A DNA stretch of 64,000 nt from Gammaproteobacteria bacterium (GCA_002730035.1 PBYU01000015.1:56159-120158); one strand, 5' to 3'. Shown: positions 56,392 through 64,000, numbered from the stretch's first letter. The notes: a model not told the origin generated them from the sequence alone. Program-made: numbers and translations.

Positions 56392-57062
56392 TAACTACCG
56401 ATTACAAACTGTTTAAGTTGAGTGGCTAACCGACTACATGCATTAGCTTCAACTCTGGCGATAAGTGGTATTGGTATTATGAGTGCTGGCAGATAGGATT
56501 GCCCGGTGGCATCGGTGTTAATCGTCCCGACTGAGGACAGGGAAGCGACGTCCCATACTCTGGCATCGAAATTTGCATCGTCTTCCCAGGTGCCAAATCC
56601 AAAGCAACCACCCCCGCCGGGGCCAATGGTGCAGGAAATTGAACCTGAGCGATCCGTTGTTTCTGTGAACCCATCCAGCCAGACAATATAACGAATACCA
56701 AATTCATTCATTTTGGTAGCGACAACATCTTCCGCCATCAATTGCTCGAGATCACGAGTACGCAGTGGTGCGGTACGAGGCTCGAACCAGGGGAACATGG
56801 CGTCGACAAATTCCTGTTCCGGGACCACACGTATTGAATCGTCACCGCGCGTCATACGCTCGCCGACGCATTGCACGAATTCTGAGCGGGTCTCGTAGTC
56901 GCTTGCCTGACGTCTTCCCAGGATTACTACTGACTCATCACTCCCGATGCCAGTATCGCCCTGACGAAATTCATCGACAGTGGTGCTGGTGCAAGATGCG
57001 AGCAGCCCCAAAAACACTATTAAAGGAGCTGCATTGCTTGTTTTTAACAAAGTATGCTGCAT
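56391..57062 (-). CDS. Lipoprotein of unknown function
   Basis: 223 residues with a signal peptide and lipobox LLASC (Cys about 24). There are several Cys later, and a Gly-rich GPGGGGCFGFG stretch in the middle. EFVDAMFPW and IRYIVWLDG suggest an alpha/beta fold of secreted type; I do not recognise a family. A C-terminal strand-rich stretch (LIIPIPLIARVEANACSRL) is hydrophobic. It lies just downstream of a second lipoprotein and the vWA operon on the same strand, so it may belong to the same transcript. TAG 56391-56393 overlaps the end of the 265-bp element. Confidence 0.6.
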   Translation of the reverse strand: MQHTLLKTSNAAPLIVFLGLLASCTSTTVDEFRQGDTGIGSDESVVILGRRQASDYETRSEFVQCVGERMTRGDDSIRVVPEQEFVDAMFPWFEPRTAPLRTRDLEQLMAEDVVATKMNEFGIRYIVWLDGFTETTDRSGSISCTIGPGGGGCFGFGTWEDDANFDARVWDVASLSSVGTINTDATGQSYLPALIIPIPLIARVEANACSRLATQLKQFVIGS

Positions 57063-57132
57063 GACAATTCTCTACCCGAGCCCCTCGTTCTAAAACCGAC
57101 CTCGCCTTCGGAAGAAGCCGGACATTGACAAA

Positions 57133-57777
57133 TCACAGACTCCCTAACCAATCACGCACTTCGGGAACCTGGGCAAAACTCAATGAAAAACTCGATGCCA
57201 AATCTCGTAAGGCGACGACAGCGGCTTCGTTAATCGCCGCTTCTGTAGAGAGGAAAGTCTGTGTCGGAGTCTTTCCGTAAGAAGTAAGCACCCAATCAGC
57301 GATATAGTCACCCTCAGCTGTTAGTAATCGCATATTGTACTTGATCCAGACTTCATACACATCCAGCTTGGTCTTTGCTGGAAGGGCCAATTGAAACTCC
57401 TCGATGGCCGGTGCAAATACTGCATCTACTCCCTGAGACTGCGCATCGTCTATACTTTCAACGACGATGACCCTATCAAACATGGCAGGCAAGATTGCAT
57501 TGAACAGTTGTACGTGTGACAGACCACTCTCAATATTAAATTCTTCCTGCCCGGTCTCGGAATACTCCATGTAGGCAAATTCCCTGAGGGCATCGTCATA
57601 AAGCACAGCTACCGAGACAGGTATTTTGCTGATATTCGGCGTAGGGAAGCTTCCGTCGATGACTACGTTACTTACGCCGCAGCCAGCCAGCACCACGAGC
57701 ACAAACAGCAGTACCGCTCTGTTTAATCCCCTATCGCTAGTTGCTGCCAATCGTATCATCTGCAAATCGCTTCCCAT
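57133..57777 (-). CDS. Lipoprotein of unknown function, vWA-operon neighbour
   Basis: 214 residues; hydrophobic signal (LLFVLVVLAGC) with a lipobox at LAGC. The mature part has ISKIPVSVAVLYDDALREF and repeated alpha/beta pattern, with LPAMFDRVIVVESIDDA and FAPAIEEFQLALP; I do not recognise a named family, though outer-membrane lipoprotein assembly proteins of similar build exist. It is 30 bp downstream of the vWA gene, so it is probably in the same transcript. Whether it is a part of the vWA complex is inference. Confidence 0.6.
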   Translation of the reverse strand: MGSDLQMIRLAATSDRGLNRAVLLFVLVVLAGCGVSNVVIDGSFPTPNISKIPVSVAVLYDDALREFAYMEYSETGQEEFNIESGLSHVQLFNAILPAMFDRVIVVESIDDAQSQGVDAVFAPAIEEFQLALPAKTKLDVYEVWIKYNMRLLTAEGDYIADWVLTSYGKTPTQTFLSTEAAINEAAVVALRDLASSFSLSFAQVPEVRDWLGSL

Positions 57778-57807
57778 CTGCTAGTCGAGCTTACGCCCAA
57801 TAATTCA

Positions 57808-58815
57808 TTACTGATAATCATTCAGACCCACAAAGGTACCACCATTTCGCTGAGTCATCTCCCGCATTAGAGTCGAATATCGGTAAACGCTCTGTCGGAA
57901 TCGCGCCGGGCCGGCAAAAATAGTAGGAAAACCAATGCCATGGATGCGTACCAGCCGATCTCCATTGGCATCCTCTACATTTATGCGGTCAATTGTCCGC
58001 AATACCTCTTGAATAGACCCGCCAGGCTGGAAATCATCACCGAGTACATAGACACTAATTTTCTTGTCTGTTTCATAAAACGTGTTAATCGCCCGGGTTA
58101 CGCCCTCAACAGGGCTACTATTACTGTAGGGATTCCAGTTTCTCAGGGTCGAAATGATCTGGTTGCGGCGCCCCGGTGTGTCTGGAATCCACTCCCCTCG
58201 ATAGGAATCAAACATGTAATCGCCCATGTCGTTCATCACCTGGATGCCCTTGACTCCGGGGTAGACATTCAGGGTGTCCTCGATTACCCCCAACATCTTG
58301 TTCCAGCTCGGGTTGTTGAACATGCTGCCGGAGGTATCGATCACGAAAATAATGTACTCACTATCAACTGGGATCCCGCCGATTGCTTTATCTGTTGGCG
58401 CGACGCTATCGGCCAATAACCTTTCCATTTCTTCGCTCAGGGTCTGCCGTGCCAGCGATAGCCTCCCGACTTCATCGGTAGTTTCATCGGAGAGCTGCCG
58501 GGAGGTCTGGTAACGCCCTTCAGTGTCATCCAGGTCCCGCCGCAGCCGGGCGATCCGTTCTGTCAGGGCGGAGAGTTGCTCATGCTTGGCGTTCAGCTCC
58601 CGGTTGAGAATCGTGGTCTCACCACGAATTGCGAACAATTGCTCCTGCAGCTCGATGATCGAGCCTTCCGGTGTTACATCGACATATTCGATAGTCTCCG
58701 GGGCCGATGACTTGGTAATCATCAACAGAATGATCATGGCGCCGAACCCACAGGAAGCCACATCCAGAAAGGATATGCTGAAGGAGTCTGTTTCTCTGTC
58801 GCTACGTCTTCTCAT
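57808..58815 (-). CDS. Membrane-anchored vWA protein, ExbD-like TM Asp (subunit 1)
   Basis: 335 residues: short Arg-rich cytoplasmic N-terminus, one membrane helix (about 14-34) with SFLDVASCGFGAMIILLM, a coiled coil (about 50-135), then a vWA domain. The MIDAS motif is FVIDTSGSM (Asp160, Ser162, Ser164), and the domain has a long C-terminal part (YSTLMREMTQRNGGTFVGL). The Asp in FLDV sits like the proton-carrying Asp of ExbD/TolR (FIDVM). Its partner is the MotA/TolQ/ExbB protein encoded three genes upstream. I infer a periplasmic vWA domain moved by a proton-driven channel. The next vWA gene is 88 bp upstream. Confidence 0.8.
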   Translation of the reverse strand: MRRRSDRETDSFSISFLDVASCGFGAMIILLMITKSSAPETIEYVDVTPEGSIIELQEQLFAIRGETTILNRELNAKHEQLSALTERIARLRRDLDDTEGRYQTSRQLSDETTDEVGRLSLARQTLSEEMERLLADSVAPTDKAIGGIPVDSEYIIFVIDTSGSMFNNPSWNKMLGVIEDTLNVYPGVKGIQVMNDMGDYMFDSYRGEWIPDTPGRRNQIISTLRNWNPYSNSSPVEGVTRAINTFYETDKKISVYVLGDDFQPGGSIQEVLRTIDRINVEDANGDRLVRIHGIGFPTIFAGPARFRQSVYRYSTLMREMTQRNGGTFVGLNDYQ

Positions 58816-58886
58816 GAATTATCGATTCTAGTGCTCTAACCTATTCCCCGTTGCTCTAATCCGTTTGAATTTGGTCAGGCGCCTGG

Positions 58887-58915
58887 GGACCCTCGGAACA
58901 AGGCTATGGCCAGTC
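58887..58915. repeat. Relic end of the 265-bp element at the vWA gene 3' end
   Basis: GGGACCCTCGGAACAAGGC...ATGGCC resembles the terminal repeat (GGGACCCTCTGAGCAAGTATATGGCC) over about 27 positions with several mismatches. It contains the stop codon of the vWA gene (58904-58906). No body of the element follows. It may be a deletion scar. Confidence 0.45.
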
Positions 58916-60007
58916 CTTGGATGGTGTTAAGAATGAACCTCGGGAGTATTGTGCCAACTGCCAGTAAATGGCAGCAGCGCTCGGATCCCCCTCCAGTGGC
59001 ATTAATACTATATTGACCGGAACGCCCTCCGGAAGTTCTTCCACAGCCTCTTCGAACAGGTCGACGCGCTCCGCCGGGGTTACCAGGGCCTTGGATGTGC
59101 CTCGGTTGCTGACGGTTGGCAATCCATCTGTAATCAGAAAAATATTATCCGGCAAGGGATTCATATTGGCCACCGCCCGGAATACCTGCTCCATATTGGT
59201 ACCCTTGTCCGGCACGATGTCATTAACATTCACGATAGCCTGGTTTAACTCGTCACGATCCGCCACTTCCAGCCAGGCATCCTGAGTGCCAGGCATGACG
59301 CTGTTGGTGTCTTCGCTGAAATGCCAGATCTGGTAGCGGCTGGTAATGGGCAGCTGGGTACTGATCCAGTCTGCGGTATTGACAACACGTTGCCATTTTG
59401 GTGCATTCTTCTTCCGTTCATCCGACATATTACGGGTACGGATAATGTTGACCAATGTGCTATCGAGCATACTGGCCGAGCTGTCGATCAGAATCATAAT
59501 GCGTTGACCGCCCAGAAACAGGCCAGACAGATACTGGCGGTTGCCGTCTCCGATGAACTGGCGAGCGCTGTTGCCCTCCTGCTCGAAGGCACTGGCCTGT
59601 AAGCGCAGTAAATCTTCCTCGAGGGCTTTGATATCGGCACGCAATCTTTCAATGTCCTCAATCGTGGCGACGCTGGAATTTTCCAGAGAGGCCAGTTCCT
59701 GCAGAAAGGTATCGAGTTGATCCTGGATCCTCCGGGCCATGCCCTGTGCGTCCACCACTTCAAAACTGACATCGGATAAGGTGTTGCGGATCTGCACCAG
59801 ACCCAGTTGACCCTCTCTCACTTCCTCATCCAGCAGGTTTATCTCGGCTGTCAGATCGAGATTTTCATTAACCGGCGAGATCGTACTGGCATGGTCCAGA
59901 ATCAGGAAAATCAGGATCACCGCGCCAAAACCACAGAACATGACGTCGAGAAACGACAGGCTGAGAGGATTGACTTTGCGTCTGTTTGCCTTGGTTTTAG
60001 ACGACAT
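58904..60007 (-). CDS. Membrane-anchored vWA protein, ExbD-like TM Asp (subunit 2)
   Basis: 367 residues, with the same build as its neighbour: basic N-terminus, membrane helix (about 17-38) with SLSFLDVMFCGFGAVILIFL, coiled coil (about 55-140) and a vWA domain with MIDAS at ILIDSSASM (Asp175, Ser177, Ser179); FLITDGLPTVSN is the third MIDAS element. Identity between the pair is low outside SxSFLDVxxCGFGA, so this motif is probably functional. Its start overlaps the actin-like gene by 11 bp. The stop codon lies inside an element-like scar. Both proteins probably form a heteromeric stator-partner of the TolQ-like channel. Confidence 0.82.
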   Translation of the reverse strand: MSSKTKANRRKVNPLSLSFLDVMFCGFGAVILIFLILDHASTISPVNENLDLTAEINLLDEEVREGQLGLVQIRNTLSDVSFEVVDAQGMARRIQDQLDTFLQELASLENSSVATIEDIERLRADIKALEEDLLRLQASAFEQEGNSARQFIGDGNRQYLSGLFLGGQRIMILIDSSASMLDSTLVNIIRTRNMSDERKKNAPKWQRVVNTADWISTQLPITSRYQIWHFSEDTNSVMPGTQDAWLEVADRDELNQAIVNVNDIVPDKGTNMEQVFRAVANMNPLPDNIFLITDGLPTVSNRGTSKALVTPAERVDLFEEAVEELPEGVPVNIVLMPLEGDPSAAAIYWQLAQYSRGSFLTPSKDWP

Positions 60008-61367
60008 TAGTTACCTGTATTAAAGAAATCTCTTCACTGTTAGCAGCGAACTGAATTCGATCGCCGAGCTTGAGTTCATGTTGGCCACTGACTTTAAGAT
60101 CATTGAGCAGGGCTTCATTGTTGCCACAGTCGAGAAACACCCCCGCCTCGCGTTTCTCGATGCAGCCCAGATCTTCTGGCAAATTGTCCAATGCCATCAC
60201 AATAGTCTTCGCGCTTGAAGCACTGCCATTGAGCTTTACATTGTTTTTTATCTCGATGGCACCCACCGCCAGGGCCCGGTTTAAGAACAACACATGGGTT
60301 GGTTGGTCACCAATGTTTGTATCACTCTTCTCAGTTTCAGCTGTGGATGCAGCGCCAGCTTCTATTGCCGTCTGCACCGGCAGTTTATCTATCAAGCGAA
60401 TGGCTTCGTCTCCCTCGGTAATCAGTTCGCGGTAATCCAGGCATGCCGTGTTGACGCTGTGAGGGTCCAGTACAACAAGATCGCGGTGTTGGTTTAGTAC
60501 TGCTGTCAATCCTGGCAACGCCGACAAGCGCGAGTTGAGCAACAGCTGTACATCGTGTTCAGTAGCGAGGCTATCAATCTGTTGGTTAATCTTATTGTAC
60601 TGGCCGTTCAAATTACTGATCAAGCTCTCGCGCGGCATCTTGGCTGTATGCACCGCGGATTCCGTTTTCAATTCTAATATCAGGCTACTTCGATCTGCAT
60701 CGCTCTGCTGCAACCAGCGTGGCAATTCGTTATACAGCTGCTGTTCGGAGTTAGCATCGTGTTGCGGATTAAACCGGCATTGCTGAATAAACAATCCCGT
60801 GGCTAACTGCATCATGAGGTCCATGAAGTTCTGGTTGCCCACACCGGGTAACTGGATCACTGAATCGGTGTGCAACTGTCCGGCTACACGTTTAAGCTTA
60901 GTCAGCACTACCTGGTGCAGTTGAATATCGGCATAGATGATGGCATCTGATTGCGCGGCGGCAATAGCTGCAGCCAGTGCGGAATCTACGACGCCTACAG
61001 CCGTAAACGGGCTCTGCTTTGCCAGACCAAGCAGTATGGCCAATTGCTGCCGCGTGAAGTTGCCCGGTACTGCAAAGATGACGTCTGCATCGATTTGCCC
61101 AATTTCAGCCAGGTGCAATAACTGGGCATAGGCAATGTCCGCAAAGTGTCTGATGTTATTACCGTGGGAAAGTGGTTCCAGGCTAAGCTCATGCCAATAC
61201 TTGTTGTAGCTGTTAGTCGGTTGCAGTCTAGCCTGTTGCTCTGCAATTTCTCCGATCTCTAATGAGTTACCGACGGCCAGCGCGAACCCGGGACTCTGGG
61301 TGATGATGCCACTCTCATCACCGACAGAGATTCCGCAATCGTTTAGCTCGATAACCTTCAGACTCAT
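59997..61367 (-). CDS. Actin/Hsp70-fold ATPase-like protein
   Basis: A cytoplasmic protein of 456 residues with the actin-like ATPase pattern: short strand-turn at the start with GDESG, then VIFAVPGNFTRQQLAILLGLAKQ and GVVDSALAAAIAA (the connecting regions of Hsp70/PilM proteins), and IIYADIQLHQVVLTKL (phosphate-2-like). A C-terminal part (from about 370) has FLNRALAVGAIEIKN and a beta domain of forkhead/FHA-like type (LGCIEKREAGVFLDCGNNEALLNDLKVSGQHELKLGDRIQF), inferred loosely. ATG overlaps the TolQ-like gene by 4 bp and the vWA gene by 11. PilM-like proteins link cytoplasmic and membrane parts of machines; that role is inferred here. Confidence 0.65.
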   Translation of the reverse strand: MSLKVIELNDCGISVGDESGIITQSPGFALAVGNSLEIGEIAEQQARLQPTNSYNKYWHELSLEPLSHGNNIRHFADIAYAQLLHLAEIGQIDADVIFAVPGNFTRQQLAILLGLAKQSPFTAVGVVDSALAAAIAAAQSDAIIYADIQLHQVVLTKLKRVAGQLHTDSVIQLPGVGNQNFMDLMMQLATGLFIQQCRFNPQHDANSEQQLYNELPRWLQQSDADRSSLILELKTESAVHTAKMPRESLISNLNGQYNKINQQIDSLATEHDVQLLLNSRLSALPGLTAVLNQHRDLVVLDPHSVNTACLDYRELITEGDEAIRLIDKLPVQTAIEAGAASTAETEKSDTNIGDQPTHVLFLNRALAVGAIEIKNNVKLNGSASSAKTIVMALDNLPEDLGCIEKREAGVFLDCGNNEALLNDLKVSGQHELKLGDRIQFAANSEEISLIQVTNVV

Positions 61368-62203
61368 ACGTGGCCGACCCTCTCAGGCACCCGCTCAGGC
61401 ACCCGTTCAGGCACCTGCAGGTGCTGGATCAAACGTTCGTCACAATAACGCTGCGTGCCCAGTACCAACCTGTCCTGTAGTAACTGAAGCTGATGCAACA
61501 GAAACATCAGGAAGATACTCACCACCAGCGCGACAAAAGTTGAGTTAAAGGCTACACCCAGGCTAACGGTAACGCCTACAATATCGCCGCTTACTGCCTG
61601 GTAAGCCTGCCCTAATGCCGTGCCGATACCACGCACCGTTCCCAGGAATCCGATCGAGGGGATTGCCCAGGCGATATAGCGCACGATAGTAAGCTCCGTT
61701 TCCATACGATCCGCTTCGGTCTCACAGGTGTCTTTGACTGTCGTTGCGGCATCTTGGATATTTTGCGTACTCTGAAAACGATGCAGCCCAGCCAGCAAGG
61801 CTCTCGGTAACAGAAATTCACGTTCCTTATCCGGCAAAGCCTGCACCGGTCTGGCATAGTTGCGCGAGTCCTCCGGCAGAATACTCATGCCTTCCGAGAC
61901 CTGAACCAGTGTCCGGTCCAGAAGCGACCTTTCGCGCAGCGTACTTTGAGTTTTCAAGCCGATTATGGCGACCGCCCATAACATCAGGATGATGCAGGTC
62001 TCCTGTTCAAAATCCCGCAGAATGATGAATACCGAACGCTCCGGCACAAAATTCTCATCGGTTTGTTGTAACAGGTTCTGTTGCTCCTGTAGCAATTCTG
62101 CATTGGGTCTAATCACCGTGATGTAGGTGGCATGCACTATGATAACTGCCAGAATAAGGGCAGCGACCTGAAAGAGTGCTTCGTGTAACGAACCTTGTTT
62201 CAT
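61364..62203 (-). CDS. MotA/TolQ/ExbB-family proton channel subunit
   Basis: 279 residues with four hydrophobic segments (about 8-31, 69-84, 174-198, 208-240). The third bears IPSIGFLGTVRGIGTALG, the family signature, and the fourth VGVTVSLGVAFNSTFVALVVSIFL, also typical. In TolQ/ExbB this pair lines the proton path and contacts the TolR/ExbD helix with its Asp. The cytoplasmic loop (85-170) is long, as in MotA/TolQ. The C-terminus carries PERV three times, from a 12-bp tandem repeat. The two vWA proteins downstream are the likely partners. Confidence 0.88.
   Translation of the reverse strand: MKQGSLHEALFQVAALILAVIIVHATYITVIRPNAELLQEQQNLLQQTDENFVPERSVFIILRDFEQETCIILMLWAVAIIGLKTQSTLRERSLLDRTLVQVSEGMSILPEDSRNYARPVQALPDKEREFLLPRALLAGLHRFQSTQNIQDAATTVKDTCETEADRMETELTIVRYIAWAIPSIGFLGTVRGIGTALGQAYQAVSGDIVGVTVSLGVAFNSTFVALVVSIFLMFLLHQLQLLQDRLVLGTQRYCDERLIQHLQVPERVPERVPERVGHV
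61383..61418. repeat. 12-bp tandem repeat, three copies, in the TolQ-like gene's 3' end
   Basis: TCAGGCACCCGC, TCAGGCACCCGT and TCAGGCACCTGC follow one another in phase. On the coding strand this encodes PERV repeats at the extreme C-terminus. As a multiple of three it changes length without breaking the frame. Confidence 0.85.
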
Positions 62204-62251
62204 AAATTATTCCTTAACTATTCCCTTGTCCTGCTCCTGAATACCAATCAC

Positions 62252-62530
62252 TTAAATGTCTACTGGAAAAGAAACTCCCAGGTCCTGGGAAATCTGTTCA
62301 GTAGGGATAAACCGCGATGAACTGCGGTCTTGTTCGTCTACCTGCTCAGTGTCCTCGGTATCACCCAGTATCAATTCATCATTTTCAGCCGCTTCCAGTT
62401 CTTCTGACGTTACCTCGGTATCCAGCACCAGCTGCTCGGCATTTTCATCCGCCTGTTGCTGAGGTTGATTGTCTGCAGCCCAGGCAATCGATGCGAGAAG
62501 TACCAGAAATAGTATGACTAATTTGCGCAT
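62252..62530 (-). CDS. Small acidic exported protein
   Basis: 92 residues. A clear signal peptide (MRKLVILFLVLLASIAWAA, cleaved before about residue 20) is followed by a very acidic mature part rich in Glu, Asp and Gln (EELEAAENDELILGDTEDTEQ). No Cys, so no lipobox. No family is recognised. It starts 3 bp after the FGE/PEGA stop and precedes the TolQ-like gene by 48 bp, so it is in the operon and may be a periplasmic partner of the complex. Confidence 0.65.
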   Translation of the reverse strand: MRKLVILFLVLLASIAWAADNQPQQQADENAEQLVLDTEVTSEELEAAENDELILGDTEDTEQVDEQDRSSSRFIPTEQISQDLGVSFPVDI

Positions 62531-62533
62531 AGA

Positions 62534-64000
62534 CTATTGCTCCAGATAACGGACTATTCGAAATCCAACGTCGTCGCGGGGTTCTACACCAAAATCTCGA
62601 AATGACAGGCGCATCTCGGTGATTGATCCGTGCGCCCAGCCAGATCCTCGAATGGTGTGAAACTGACCGTCTTCCGGTCCTAGCGGATCGATTTCGACAC
62701 CCCCGATAGAACCCACCGCGCCATAAAAATCATTCACCCACTCGGCAACGTTACCCGCCATGTCTAGAATTTCATACTGATTGGGTGAGAATGACCCAAC
62801 CGGTGCGGTCGCGAAATGGCCGTCGTCGTAGTTGAACATGATCTCGCCGAGATAGTTCTGTACGGTTACGTCGGCGAAGTTGCCAGCATTTTCCGGCGGT
62901 GGTAACTGGTCTCCCCAGGGGTACTTGAGTTGAATGCCGCTGCCATCGGTTCGTGCGATCCAGGCCCATTCTGCTTCTGCCGGCAATCGATAACCAACGG
63001 AGTCGGGATTAAATCCCACTACTTCATTTTCTTCATTGACCTGGTAAAAGGCTGGCAGTGTTTCCTGCTCGCTGAGCCAATTGCAGTACAGTGCAGCCTG
63101 TGTCCAAGTGATCTGAACAACCGGTTGCGCTTCGTTGTTCAGAGTCACTCCAGATACAGTACCCGAATTATGCTCACCGTCGAACATCCGATATTCTGAA
63201 TTGGTGACCTCCCGGTAAGAAATATAGAACGGCCGTTGCAACTGAATGTCACGCAGGTTCTCATTGGGCCTTCTACCGGCTTCGCGGCGCGACGCTCCCA
63301 TTGTGAAAGCGCCTGGATAAAACAGCTTTAGTGATTGGCCTGCCGCAGTGGCAATAACTGGTTCTATCTGCTCGAGTCTGGCCTGCTCCAATGACTTCAG
63401 AGCAACCCTGATTACCTGATCCAGGCCGGGACGCGATGTGAATTCGGTTGCGTAAGGCACATAGCCGGCTTTACGAATCTCAATCTGTTGGCTGGCAGCC
63501 ATCAATTCGATAGTCTGGTTCGCCAGCCCTCGATACTCACCATTGACATAGAGCTCGGCATCCAGGGGTTCGCTCATCACACTGACGCTGGTTAAAATTG
63601 GATCCAGCTCGACATTTAGCTCCCGCTCCTGGTTTGGTTGAGTGCGGATGCTGGTCTTGTTCAAATGGTAGCCATTCTTGAAAAAAGAAAGCTCATGGTC
63701 CTGGGCAGGAGGCAACGCAACTTCCAGCGGCGTTAGTCCCTTAAACTCTCCGCCTATAGTGACACTGGCCGCCGACGGATTGCTACGGATAAACACCAGA
63801 CCATCGGCTGGCTCCAACTCCACTGCAGGTACTGTAAAATCTTCCCCTGCGATCACATCGAAATCGTCTTGCCAGGCCTTGTGCCCGGCCAACTTCAGGG
63901 TTACATCCCGTCGACCCTGCAGGATTTCTGTATTCAGTGGAGTGATACCAATCACTTCGCCATCGACCAGCACATCGGCTCCACTTGGCGTTGTCGAAAG
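62534..64000 (-). CDS. PEGA-repeat plus FGE-sulfatase-like domain protein (5' end outside window)
   Basis: The frame runs to the last base, so the N-terminus is missing. At least three PEGA-type repeats come first (ADVLVDGEVIGITPLNTEI; ASVTIGGEFKGLTPLEVAL; AELYVNGEYRGLANQTIEL). The rest (from about residue 210 of the visible part) is a formylglycine-generating enzyme/SUMF1-like domain: FTMGASRREAGRRPNE, PFYISYREVTNSEYRMF, VVQITWTQAALYCNWLS, YRLPAEAEWAWIAR, and GNVAEWVNDFYG. The catalytic Cys pair of true FGE enzymes is not visible at the C-terminus, so it may be a binding module like PvdO rather than a sulfatase maturase. It is the first visible gene of the operon and likely exported. Confidence 0.85.
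   Translation of the reverse strand, partial: LSTTPSGADVLVDGEVIGITPLNTEILQGRRDVTLKLAGHKAWQDDFDVIAGEDFTVPAVELEPADGLVFIRSNPSAASVTIGGEFKGLTPLEVALPPAQDHELSFFKNGYHLNKTSIRTQPNQERELNVELDPILTSVSVMSEPLDAELYVNGEYRGLANQTIELMAASQQIEIRKAGYVPYATEFTSRPGLDQVIRVALKSLEQARLEQIEPVIATAAGQSLKLFYPGAFTMGASRREAGRRPNENLRDIQLQRPFYISYREVTNSEYRMFDGEHNSGTVSGVTLNNEAQPVVQITWTQAALYCNWLSEQETLPAFYQVNEENEVVGFNPDSVGYRLPAEAEWAWIARTDGSGIQLKYPWGDQLPPPENAGNFADVTVQNYLGEIMFNYDDGHFATAPVGSFSPNQYEILDMAGNVAEWVNDFYGAVGSIGGVEIDPLGPEDGQFHTIRGSGWAHGSITEMRLSFRDFGVEPRDDVGFRIVRYLEQ

Noticed and set aside
57808-64000. Zorya anti-phage system
   Set aside because: A MotA-like gene is present but there is no OmpA-domain ZorB, no ZorC and no ZorD/ZorE helicase or nuclease; vWA and FGE domains are not part of Zorya.

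Overview
The window looks like a piece of chromosome from a free-living, probably marine, gammaproteobacterium of roughly 50% GC. Protein motifs and gene orders point there: rppH-ptsP beside a HAD-IB phosphatase, a Pseudomonas-type lipopolysaccharide core locus (waaF-waaC-waaG-waaP, second kinase, carbamoyltransferase), gcvT-gcvH-gcvP, lhr, polB and a SlyD-type FKBP. The genus cannot be fixed from the sequence. I recognised no rRNA or tRNA genes, CRISPR array or prophage.

Layout. 0-10 kb: end of a PaiB-like gene, ptsP and rppH separated by a 20-bp tandem repeat, HAD hydrolase, imelysin lipoprotein, GcvR-like regulator, a polB gene broken by two in-frame TAG codons, and a Tat-exported sulfite oxidase-like enzyme. 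10-17.5 kb: small regulatory and envelope genes around a decayed nucleotide cyclase gene (two frameshifts and a TAG). 18-24 kb: giant Lhr helicase, signal peptidase I and a thioredoxin-like gene whose first active-site Cys codon is TGA, followed by a hairpin, so probably a selenoprotein. 24-33 kb: outer-membrane DUF5916-like protein, HEAT-repeat protein with a sigma-factor-like N-terminus, and the glycine cleavage operon. 33-35.3 kb: a gene graveyard (RAYT transposase without HUH, ABC ATPase, DUF4180 and MAPEG remnants). 35.4-52 kb: pepQ and a lipopolysaccharide block (waaA, hldE, lpxL, a GT-C-like membrane protein, carbamoyltransferase, two kinases, waaG, waaC, waaF). 52-54 kb: a broken GspE/PulE-family ATPase. 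54-64 kb: M48 protease, two lipoproteins and a tightly packed operon that runs off the window.

That last operon (57.8-64 kb, minus strand) is the most interesting unit. It encodes a MotA/TolQ/ExbB-type channel subunit, two membrane-anchored vWA proteins whose single transmembrane helix carries an Asp placed like the proton-carrying Asp of ExbD/TolR, an actin/Hsp70-fold protein, a small acidic exported protein and a PEGA-plus-FGE-like protein. I infer a proton-motive-force-driven envelope machine in which vWA domains replace the usual periplasmic domain of TolR/MotB. I do not recognise it as a described system.

The window is also rich in non-autonomous palindromic elements. One 265-bp family (two full inverted copies, one degenerate copy, several relics) has terminal inverted repeats plus two internal hairpins, with a paired base change between copies. 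An unrelated 348-bp element has the same layout and hosts a third element. Several abut or supply stop codons of neighbouring genes. Together with the broken genes they suggest a genome with relaxed selection and active small repeats. Assembly or sequencing error cannot be excluded for individual lesions.
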